Source: Bacteroidales bacterium
Lineage (GTDB): Bacteria > Bacteroidota > Bacteroidia > Bacteroidales > F082
Direction of reading: 5' to 3'
Assembly: GCA_017477425.1 (NCBI GenBank)
Contig: JAFUVT010000014.1
Location: forward strand, 1 to 64,000
Length of the DNA stretch: 64,000 nucleotides
The position numbers were made by a program, and so were the translations under genes. Positions 57,855 through 64,000 of this stretch are shown one piece after another. The notes beneath the pieces are model-generated. The model was not told where the DNA came from. It saw only the letters and a program-made list of their open reading frames with translations, and did no database searches. Position 1 is the stretch's first letter. Each line of letters opens with the position of its first letter.

Positions 57855-59786
57855 TCAATACTTCCACTCCACCATCACCTCAAAGCTCCGCCCAGGCATG
57901 GCCCGCCAAATAACGTTTTGGTAGTCTTTGCCGGTGAGGTTGTTGCAACGCAATTCAAGGCGGAACTTCTTGATTTGCTTGCCGATGCTGATGTGATGCA
58001 GGACGTACGACGGCAGGTCGTAGGCGAAAAACTGCTGCTCGTTGTAGGAAGTGCTTCGACGCCCAGTGATTTCAAGGGTATAGCCCAAATTCCAGGTCTT
58101 CCATTGCGTGTTGAGGAAGAAGTTGGCGTGATGGCGCGGGATGTAGATGAGCTGCTTGCCGTTGGTGCCTTGCGCAAAAGCCTTCTCGCTCTCGTCGGTG
58201 GTGACGGTGAAGACGTAATTACCCGACAGCGTGACCTTCCAATTTTCCTTAACAAAAGCCGCATCGATGTGGTTCTCAATGCCTCGGGCAAACACCTTCG
58301 ACACGTTTTCGGGCACCCAGAAACGATACGAAGTCGGCATCCACTGGATCCAGTTCTTCACATTAGAGAAATAGCCGCCCGTGCGAAGGTCGAGCTTGAA
58401 AGGGCCTTTCTGGAGGCCGTATTTCACGGCCAAGTCGACGGTGCGACCATTCTCTGGCAACAGGTCGGGATTGCCGCCCGGATACCAATAGAGGTCGTTC
58501 AGCGAAGGGTTGCGATAGTTGTGGCTGTAACCTAAAGTGAAACTCAAAGCCTTGAAGAACGGCAGTTGATACGAGAAAGTGGCCGTTGGGAACAAGCCCA
58601 TGGGCTTGCCGTCGGTCCAGTCGTAACGGGCCGTGAGGTTGAGTTCGGCGCACTCGAAAGGCTGTCCATTGAGGGCGGCGTATGCAGAGACCAAATCTCT
58701 GGTTTTCAAGCCTTCGTAATTGTTGCTCCTCACCTGCTCGTTATCCCATTGCAGCTTGGCCTTCAAGGTCCAGCTTTTGTAAAGTTGCTGGTCCAAATTG
58801 GCGATTTGGTGCAAAACCAAGGCATGGTTTTCCGAATTAATGAAGGTGACCGAGTCGTTGGTGACGGGGTTCCGCGTCAGCAGGAAATAACGCTGGTTCT
58901 CCACGAAGGCCGCCGACTTCAGCTGCAGGCTACCCGTGTTCCAATAGGTTTTGAACGAAACAAAGTTACGCGAGAAATTGTCCCGCGTCCACTCTTCCGA
59001 GTTGACGTTGAACACGTTAGGCATAATCGGAGGCAGGTTCCGCTTGTTCCATTGATTCCACGACGAGACATTGATGACACATTTTTTAAGCAAGAAACTC
59101 ACTTCGGGCATCACGCCGTAGTCAACGAAATCGGCATTACGCTGCTTCATGGTTTGGTGCGGAATAGTGGCCAGGTTCTCGTACTCAAAGTCGTTGTCCG
59201 ACGAGTTGCGATAGGCCTTCACGCGAAACGAAAACCATTTGCCATAGTTGCCCACCGTAATAAAGCTCCCAAGGGTGTTGAAGCTACCGTAGGTTTGTTT
59301 GAAGTCGAGCAAAAGGCCGCTCCCAAAGCGATTGCTGTTGTCGATGTTGACTGTGCCGCCCAGTCCGCCGCTATTATTCGAGGTGCCACTGCCCCAATTG
59401 AGGCTGACATCGTCGGCCAAAAAGACAGGAATCGTGCTGAAATCGACCTGCCCCAATGTGGGCGCATTGAGTTGGAAGCCGTTCCATAACACAAGGGTAT
59501 GGCTCGCCGTCGTCCCACGAAACGAGGCTGTCGACGTGCCGCCAGGACCGTAGGTCTTGATGAAAACCGGACTGTGCTGGATGAGCAAATCGGCGAGGTT
59601 GGAAGTGCTTTTCGATTGCAGCACGAGGGTATCCAACTTCTTCGCCACCAAGGGTTTCAGCACGTCAACGCCCATTTTCTCGGCAGTCACTTCAACGGCA
59701 TTCAGCTGGATGGTGTCCTGCGCATTGAGCCGCAAAAACGCCAAACAGAACAAACAGAAAACCATATGTCGCCTTAGCTTGAGCAT
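57855..59786 (-). CDS. TonB-dependent outer-membrane receptor (BtuB-like)
   Basis: 643 residues. A signal peptide ending RLNAQ. The plug starts IQLNAVEVTAEKMG and includes STASFRGTTASHTLVLWNG and GSGTSNNSGGLGGTVNID. The ~500-residue barrel ends in MVEWKY, an aromatic terminal strand. Unlike SusC-type proteins it lacks the carboxypeptidase-like N-terminal domain, so it resembles small siderophore or cobalamin receptors. No cobalamin riboswitch is in front (the leader is about 15 bases). I start at ATG 59786, because the longer start (59816) precedes the -7 element at 59804. Confidence 0.9.
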   Translation of the reverse strand: MLKLRRHMVFCLFCLAFLRLNAQDTIQLNAVEVTAEKMGVDVLKPLVAKKLDTLVLQSKSTSNLADLLIQHSPVFIKTYGPGGTSTASFRGTTASHTLVLWNGFQLNAPTLGQVDFSTIPVFLADDVSLNWGSGTSNNSGGLGGTVNIDNSNRFGSGLLLDFKQTYGSFNTLGSFITVGNYGKWFSFRVKAYRNSSDNDFEYENLATIPHQTMKQRNADFVDYGVMPEVSFLLKKCVINVSSWNQWNKRNLPPIMPNVFNVNSEEWTRDNFSRNFVSFKTYWNTGSLQLKSAAFVENQRYFLLTRNPVTNDSVTFINSENHALVLHQIANLDQQLYKSWTLKAKLQWDNEQVRSNNYEGLKTRDLVSAYAALNGQPFECAELNLTARYDWTDGKPMGLFPTATFSYQLPFFKALSFTLGYSHNYRNPSLNDLYWYPGGNPDLLPENGRTVDLAVKYGLQKGPFKLDLRTGGYFSNVKNWIQWMPTSYRFWVPENVSKVFARGIENHIDAAFVKENWKVTLSGNYVFTVTTDESEKAFAQGTNGKQLIYIPRHHANFFLNTQWKTWNLGYTLEITGRRSTSYNEQQFFAYDLPSYVLHHISIGKQIKKFRLELRCNNLTGKDYQNVIWRAMPGRSFEVMVEWKY

Positions 59787-59803
59787 CGCCTGAAAAAGTG
59801 GCG

Positions 59804-59811
59804 CAAAATTA
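59804..59811 (-). promoter_or_regulatory. -7 promoter element of the TonB-type receptor
   Basis: Reads TAATTTTG leftward, 17 bases before ATG 59786. It directly abuts the terminator of the upstream gene. Confidence 0.6.
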
Positions 59812-59817
59812 CACAAA

Positions 59818-59850
59818 AAACCGCGAGAAAGCCAAACTTTCCCACGGTTT
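59818..59850 (-). terminator. Terminator of the MORN-repeat gene
   Basis: AAACCG..GAAAG facing CTTTC..CGGTTT with loop CCAAA. Read leftward it ends in TTTTTT. Confidence 0.8.
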
Positions 59851-59872
59851 CCTGCAAAACCAAACGATTTGG

Positions 59873-60550
59873 TTATTTCTTCTTGGCGTCCTTTTTTTCA
59901 TCATTGGCAGCTTTCGACTGCACCTTTTGCTCGTAGGTCTTTTTCTTTCCTTGCAACTTGTTGTTTTTGTAGGTTGCCTCGCTCTTCAGCTGGCCATCTG
60001 GATAGAAGGTCTCCTGCTTGCCGTCAAAACCGCCATTTTTGTACTGGATGGTCATTTTCTTTTGGCCACCTTCGTAATACCAAGTGGTCAAACCGTCGCG
60101 CTGGCCGTCCTTGTATTCAGAGACTTCAAGGTTGCCACCCTTTTCGTAGCAGATGATCTGATGGCCGTCAAGTTGGCCGTTCTTGTAGGTGTTGAGCTTC
60201 GAAAGACGTCCGCCGCGATACCATTCGCTGGTCTCACCGTCGAGCACATCGTTCTTATACTCAGCCTTTTTGGTGATGGAACCCGTCTTGTCGATGTCGA
60301 CACTGACGCCATTGCGCTTACCGTTTTGGTAATTCACGATTCGTTTTGGCAGGTAGGTGTTGCTGTTGTAATACTCCATCCATACGCCTTCCTTTTGGCC
60401 ATTCATCACCATGCCTTCGATGGTGCTGTCTGATGTCGTGGTCTTGAATTTGCCGTTAGGGGCTTTCTTCACGTCGACACTTTCGATGGTTTGGGCGAAC
60501 ATGGGCATCGCAAACAAAACCATCATAATGAGAATCAAACTTTTACGCAT
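59873..60550 (-). CDS. Secreted MORN/YwqK-like repeat protein
   Basis: 225 residues. A signal peptide ending PMFAQ. From about residue 45 it is built of ~22-residue MORN-type beta repeats: GQKEGVWMEYYNS, GKRNGVSVDIDKTG, DVLDGETSEWYRGG, GQLDGHQIICYEKGG, GQRDGLTTWYYEGG and GFDGKQETFYPDG. The C-terminus is Lys-rich. Databases call such proteins YwqK-family antitoxins, but the protein is exported and there is no toxin partner here, so I read it as a surface or periplasmic repeat protein. It has its own -7 element at 60576. Confidence 0.85.
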   Translation of the reverse strand: MRKSLILIMMVLFAMPMFAQTIESVDVKKAPNGKFKTTTSDSTIEGMVMNGQKEGVWMEYYNSNTYLPKRIVNYQNGKRNGVSVDIDKTGSITKKAEYKNDVLDGETSEWYRGGRLSKLNTYKNGQLDGHQIICYEKGGNLEVSEYKDGQRDGLTTWYYEGGQKKMTIQYKNGGFDGKQETFYPDGQLKSEATYKNNKLQGKKKTYEQKVQSKAANDEKKDAKKK

Positions 60551-60575
60551 AATATTCCTTGTTTTTAAGATGTGA

Positions 60576-60583
60576 CAAAATTA
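60576..60583 (-). promoter_or_regulatory. -7 promoter element of the MORN-repeat gene
   Basis: Reads TAATTTTG leftward, 25 bases before ATG 60550. Confidence 0.5.
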
Positions 60584-60673
60584 TAAAAAACCATCCAAAC
60601 CATTACAATTTTCGTGCAAATTCTTCAAGATTCAGTTTTTTTTCGCATTTTTGAGGCCTAAATCAGAAGCAAA

Positions 60674-60973
60674 ATGAAGAAAATCGAAGTCAAGAACTTT
60701 AAGCTCTACACCACTGCAGTCATCAGCATCGAGTGGAAAGAGGACCTCCTCAACGTCAACCTCGACCTTGCTATGATGTTGAAAATGATGAAGATAGAAG
60801 GTCTCACCGAAGCCAACATCGACTATTACAGTCGCGCGGGACAGCCCATCCCCTTCAAGAAGGTGACGCTCCTGCTCTTCCAAGACGACGACAAGCCCGG
60901 ACAATACTACACCGACGAGTCGTTTGAGGAAGACGACGACCCGACGGTGTTCTATGTAGAGATAAAAGAATGA
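60674..60973 (+). CDS. Small acidic hypothetical protein
   Basis: 99 residues, soluble. It opens with a beta strand pair (MKKIEVKNFKLYTTAVISIE), then two Met/Leu-rich helices (NLDLAMMLKMMKIEG), then strands and an acidic end (FEEDDDPTVFYVEIKE). I do not recognise a family. It lies alone on the + strand between leftward genes, with a partial -7 (CATTTTTG) ahead, and its end is 29 bases from the NfnAB-like stop. Codon use resembles the neighbours, so it is probably a real gene. Confidence 0.65.
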   Translation: MKKIEVKNFKLYTTAVISIEWKEDLLNVNLDLAMMLKMMKIEGLTEANIDYYSRAGQPIPFKKVTLLLFQDDDKPGQYYTDESFEEDDDPTVFYVEIKE

Positions 60974-61002
60974 TTTTGGAGCCGCGTGCGGCTCCAAAAT
61001 CA

Positions 61003-63273
61003 TCAATGTAACGATTTAACGTACTCGTCGATCGCCTTGGCGGCTTTCTTGCCGGCACCCATGGCGAGGATGACTGTGGCGGCACCACTCACGGCATCGC
61101 CACCAGCGAAAATGCCTGGGCGCGAGGTCGTCCCGACCTCATCGGCCACGATACAGCCCTTGCGGTTCAACTCGAGGTTGCGCGTCGTGCTGCCAATCAG
61201 CGGGTTAGGCGAAGTGCCCAAAGCCATGATGATCATGTCCACATCCAGCACAAACTCCGAGTCCTTAATCGGCACGGGACTACGGCGGCCCGAAGCATCA
61301 GGCTCGCCCAGTTCGCATTTCACGCACTTGAAGCCGATCACCCAGCCGTTTTCGTCGCCTAAAACCTCAACGGGAGCCGTCAACAGGTCGAAGATGACGC
61401 CTTCTTCCTTGGCGTGATGCACCTCCTCTACCCTTGCAGGCAGTTCAGCCTCGCTGCGACGATAGACGATATGCACCTCAGCGCCGAGACGCAAAGCGGT
61501 ACGCGCAGCGTCCATGGCCACGTTGCCGCCACCTACCACAGCGACTTTCTTGCCGACGTAGTTCGGGGTCTCGTAACCGTCCTTATAGGCAAAGAGCAGG
61601 TTGTTGCGGGTCAGGAACTCGTTGGCCGAAACCACACCGCAGAGGTTTTCGCCCGGCACGTTGAGCATCATTGGGAAACCAGCGCCCGAGCCTACGAAGA
61701 CGGCCTCGAAGCCCTCACGGTGCATCAGCTCATCGATGGTGATGGTGCGACCGACGACCACGTCCTTCTCGAACTTGGCCCCCAGACGGCGCACACTCTC
61801 CACTTCTTTCTTCACGACGGTGTCCTTAGGCAGACGGAACGATGGGATGCCATACACCAACACACCACCCATCTCATGCAAGGCCTCGAAGATGGTGACG
61901 TCGTATCCCATCGAGAGCAAGTCCTTGGCGCAAGTCAAGCCGGATGGACCGCTACCGATGATGGCCACCTTATGCCCGTTCGGGATGCTCTGGCTGTTGA
62001 AATGCAGGTCGTGTTCGATGGCATAGTCGCCGACGAAACGCTCCAGCTTGCCGATGGCGATAGGCTCAAACTTCTTGCCCATCACGCAACTGCCTTCGCA
62101 CTGCGTCTCTTGCGGGCACACACGACCGCACACTGCCGGCAGCGCCGAGTCACAACTGATGACGCCAGCGGCGCCCTCGAAGTCGCCCTTGGCCACGCGA
62201 GCGATGAAGCCCGGAATGTTCACATTCACAGGGCAATGTGCCACACATTGCGGGTTCTTGCAGTTGAGGCAGCGTTGGGCTTCCATGATGGCCATGTCGG
62301 CAGAATAGCCCAAGCAGACCTCATCGAAGTTGTGGGCGCGGATTTCGGGTTTCTGCTCGAGGCATGGGATGCGTTTCTTCTTATCGAAGCTCTCTTCCGA
62401 GATGCCGCCGATATGGCACTCGTGACCTTCGGCTTTCTCTTCGGCTTCGAGTTGTTTGCGCGTCACCACATTATTATACATGGCCTGACGCTTCATGGCG
62501 CCGTCGAAGTCGACATCACGGCCCAAGAACTCGGGACCGTCGATGCAGGTGAACTTGGTCTTGCCGCCAATGCTGACGCGGCAAGCGCCGCACATGCCCG
62601 TGCCGTCCACCATAATCGAGTTGAGCGACACTGTGCAGCGGATACCCAGTTCCTCGCAGGTCTTGGTGGCGAATTTCATCATAATCATCGGGCCGATAGC
62701 CACGGCTTCGTCATACTGCTTACCGCTGGCCACCAACTGACGCAACACATCGGTCACCAAGCCTTTACGACCCGTGGAGCCATCATCGGAAGTGACATAC
62801 AGGTTGCTGACGCTCGACAGTTCCTTTTCGAAAATCAGCAGGTCCTTGGTGCGGGCGCCGATGATGCAGTCCGACATGCAGCCATGCTCATACAACCACT
62901 TGACTTGCGGATAGATAGGTGCAATGCCCACGCCTCCGCCGATGAAGACGAAGCTACGCTTACGCAACTCCTCAGCCGTCATGTTGACGAACTCGGAAGG
63001 CTTGCCCAAAGGGCCCACCACGTCGGCAAAACGGTCGCCGACCTTGTATTCCGCCATCTTCCTCGTCGACTCACCAATGGCCTTGAAGACGATGGTCACT
63101 GTGCCCTTCTCACGATGATAGTCACTGATGGTCAAAGGAATACGCTCAGAATTTTCCTCCATTTTTACTATCAGGAATTGTCCAGGCAGTGCCGAATGGG
63201 CAATTCTTGGCGCAGCCAATTCCATGAGGTAGGTCTCGGCCGCGAAGGTTTCTTTGTGTAAAATTTCAAACAT
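61003..63273 (-). CDS. NfnAB-like fused ferredoxin:NADP oxidoreductase / glutamate-synthase small-subunit homologue
   Basis: 756 residues. Residues ~1-280 match the DHODB electron-transfer/NfnA subunit: GGGVGIAPIYPQVKWLYEHG for NAD(P), GTGMCGACRVS plus TCIDGPEF for a [2Fe-2S] site. Residues ~300-755 match NfnB/GltD: CLNCKNPQCVAHCPV and CGRVCPQETQCEGSC bind two [4Fe-4S] clusters, GSGPSGLTCAK binds FAD and GGGNVAMDAARTA binds NADPH. Separate Nfn subunits bifurcate electrons between NADH, ferredoxin and NADPH; the one-chain form is found in many Bacteroidales. It is transcribed alone from a -7 at 63319. The true reaction in this phylum is still assigned by homology only. Confidence 0.93.
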   Translation of the reverse strand: MFEILHKETFAAETYLMELAAPRIAHSALPGQFLIVKMEENSERIPLTISDYHREKGTVTIVFKAIGESTRKMAEYKVGDRFADVVGPLGKPSEFVNMTAEELRKRSFVFIGGGVGIAPIYPQVKWLYEHGCMSDCIIGARTKDLLIFEKELSSVSNLYVTSDDGSTGRKGLVTDVLRQLVASGKQYDEAVAIGPMIMMKFATKTCEELGIRCTVSLNSIMVDGTGMCGACRVSIGGKTKFTCIDGPEFLGRDVDFDGAMKRQAMYNNVVTRKQLEAEEKAEGHECHIGGISEESFDKKKRIPCLEQKPEIRAHNFDEVCLGYSADMAIMEAQRCLNCKNPQCVAHCPVNVNIPGFIARVAKGDFEGAAGVISCDSALPAVCGRVCPQETQCEGSCVMGKKFEPIAIGKLERFVGDYAIEHDLHFNSQSIPNGHKVAIIGSGPSGLTCAKDLLSMGYDVTIFEALHEMGGVLVYGIPSFRLPKDTVVKKEVESVRRLGAKFEKDVVVGRTITIDELMHREGFEAVFVGSGAGFPMMLNVPGENLCGVVSANEFLTRNNLLFAYKDGYETPNYVGKKVAVVGGGNVAMDAARTALRLGAEVHIVYRRSEAELPARVEEVHHAKEEGVIFDLLTAPVEVLGDENGWVIGFKCVKCELGEPDASGRRSPVPIKDSEFVLDVDMIIMALGTSPNPLIGSTTRNLELNRKGCIVADEVGTTSRPGIFAGGDAVSGAATVILAMGAGKKAAKAIDEYVKSLH

Positions 63274-63318
63274 GATTTATAGGATAATGAGTTAGTTTTT
63301 CAGCGGTGTTTTTCACCG

Positions 63319-63326
63319 CAAAGATA
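63319..63326 (-). promoter_or_regulatory. -7 promoter element of the NfnAB-like gene
   Basis: Reads TATCTTTG leftward, 45 bases before ATG 63273. Confidence 0.6.
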
Positions 63327-63380
63327 TAAATTTTAATAAAGCGACAACAAAAAGGGACGTTTTTTCGGCAAAAGCAAAAA

Positions 63381-63408
63381 AAAGCCCCGAGGGCGTCCTC
63401 GAGGCTTT
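63381..63408 (-). terminator. Terminator of the TPR protein gene
   Basis: AAAGCC-C-CGAGG facing CCTCG-A-GGCTTT with loop GCGT, and a T run leftward. Confidence 0.85.
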
Positions 63409-63430
63409 GTATCATTGACAAAACGTGATC

Positions 63431-64000
63431 TTATTCAGCATCCAAAGCCTTGGCTTCTTCATTCATCTTGAGTTGCACATACATGGTCTTCAAGACGTTC
63501 TTGACCTCAGGCGTAGGCTGGGCTTCATAAGCTTGCTTCACGTAAGGGAGGCCCGTGCGCACCAACTCTTCGGCTTGCTCAACCAAGGCGGTGTATTCCT
63601 TCTGCTTGTCGAGAGGAAGCTCGTTGGCTTGAGTCTTCAGCTTGTTCGACATGGTGATGTACATGGCGCCCAAGTTGTAGATGGCATCATAATAATCAGG
63701 ATTGATCTTGATGGCTTCCTCATAGTTTTGGATGGCCTTCTCGGTGTCGTAGACGCCTTCATTGGCTTCGTCGCCGTAGATGGTACCAAGCACGAAGCAA
63801 AGCTGGGCGTTGTTAGGATCGAGTTCACGCAGCTTGTTGAGGTCGTTGATGGCTTCTGCGCCCTTGCCTTCCTTCAGGTAAGCGTTCACCTTTTCAAGGG
63901 TGAGGTTGGGGTCGCCAGGATTCACCTCCAAGCCTTGGTTGATCATCTGCATGGCCATGTCAGCGTTGTCCAATCCATTGTAGCAAGCAGCCAGATGACG
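63431..64000 (-). CDS. Tetratricopeptide-repeat protein, 5' part cut by window edge
   Basis: 190 residues of the C-terminal part are present; the frame stays open to the last base (RHLAACYNGLDNADMAM leads into the visible part), so the start lies beyond the window. The TTG at 63971-63973 is an internal codon. It contains TPR units with 34-residue spacing (AINDLNKLRELDPNNAQLCF; AIQNYEEAIKINPDYYDAIY) and a C-terminal helix EVKNVLKTMYVQLKMNEEA. TPR proteins are scaffolds for assembly; the partner is unknown. Confidence 0.85.
   Translation of the reverse strand, partial: RHLAACYNGLDNADMAMQMINQGLEVNPGDPNLTLEKVNAYLKEGKGAEAINDLNKLRELDPNNAQLCFVLGTIYGDEANEGVYDTEKAIQNYEEAIKINPDYYDAIYNLGAMYITMSNKLKTQANELPLDKQKEYTALVEQAEELVRTGLPYVKQAYEAQPTPEVKNVLKTMYVQLKMNEEAKALDAE

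Noticed and set aside
59787-59816. Cobalamin riboswitch before the BtuB-like receptor
   Set aside because: The promoter is only 17 bases from the start codon and is preceded by a terminator.
59873-60550. YwqK antitoxin of a toxin-antitoxin pair
   Set aside because: The protein has a signal peptide and no adjacent toxin. The MORN repeats alone do not support the database-style antitoxin label.
61414-63261. A 615-codon open frame on the + strand
   Set aside because: It is antisense to the NfnAB-like gene, which carries all its iron-sulfur and nucleotide motifs on the - strand.
1-64000. CRISPR array, insertion sequence, tRNA, rRNA
   Set aside because: No regularly spaced direct repeats, transposase motifs, cloverleaf with TTCRA arm or rRNA-like stretch were seen on reading either strand.

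Overview
The window reads as chromosomal DNA of an anaerobic Bacteroidales (phylum Bacteroidota), probably an uncultured or lightly studied gut or rumen lineage. The evidence is: Bacteroidetes-type -7 promoter elements (TAnnTTTG) in front of most transcription units and few Shine-Dalgarno sequences; type IX-secretion-type C-terminal tails (clearest on the esterase at 33722-34822); families largely confined to the phylum (DUF4491, DUF6427, the fused NfnAB-like enzyme, the GH3/beta-lactamase fusion, TonB-type receptors); and GC-rich coding DNA with AT-rich spacers. I saw no rRNA, tRNA, CRISPR array, transposase or prophage.

Layout. 0.2-2.7 kb: an AT-rich DUF2971 gene, a conserved Bacteroidales protein of unknown function and a small secreted repeat protein. 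2.8-6.3 kb: AraC regulator, short-chain dehydrogenase, lipoprotein flavodoxin, second AraC regulator. 6.4-7.7 kb: an orphan gene and a toxin-antitoxin-like pair. 7.8-11.8 kb: hydrolase lipoprotein, membrane metallophosphoesterase and secreted beta-helix protein. 11.9-14.6 kb: third AraC regulator, M61-like peptidase, DUF4491. 14.6-17.7 kb: gene remnants, ZIP metal transporter, small winged-helix protein, radical SAM enzyme, ferritin-like protein. 17.8-28.9 kb: two more AraC regulators and a long leftward redox/carbonyl island (YqhD-type alcohol dehydrogenase, hydrolase, secreted aldo/keto reductase, lipoprotein flavodoxin, decarboxylase-cupin fusion, acid phosphatase, DkgA-type aldo/keto reductase, MFS transporter). 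29-33.7 kb: tcdA, an SDR, and an acyl ligase/ACP/GNAT operon that may make ceramides. 33.7-43.9 kb: T9SS esterase, M16 protease, outer-membrane barrel, RND/MMPL exporter and LolA-like carrier. 43.9-51.8 kb: a tight six-gene leftward operon (GT4 glycosyltransferase, purD, DUF6427, rnhB, TlpA-like, GH3/beta-lactamase). 51.9-64 kb: DUF5060/GH5-like hydrolase, ahcY, MATE pump, prohibitin-like protein, TonB receptor, MORN-repeat protein, NfnAB-like fusion and a TPR protein cut by the window edge.

The main discovery is a shared promoter box, CCG-N7-GGTAA. In four promoters it (or, at the hydrolase, a TATAA variant) lies exactly 22 nt upstream of the -7 element; in a fifth it lies 43 nt upstream, two helical turns further out. 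All five promoters precede redox or carbonyl enzymes: the SDR/flavodoxin operon, the secreted aldo/keto reductase, the hydrolase, the decarboxylase-cupin/flavodoxin operon and the second aldo/keto reductase. The position is typical of an activator site. With five AraC-family regulators interspersed, the window looks like a scattered reactive-carbonyl or electrophile-response regulon, conceptually like E. coli yqhC-yqhD-dkgA but with several members exported or lipid-anchored. A second discovery is a recurring hairpin with a GGCTTGGG loop behind leftward genes. A third is the candidate bacterial ceramide operon.
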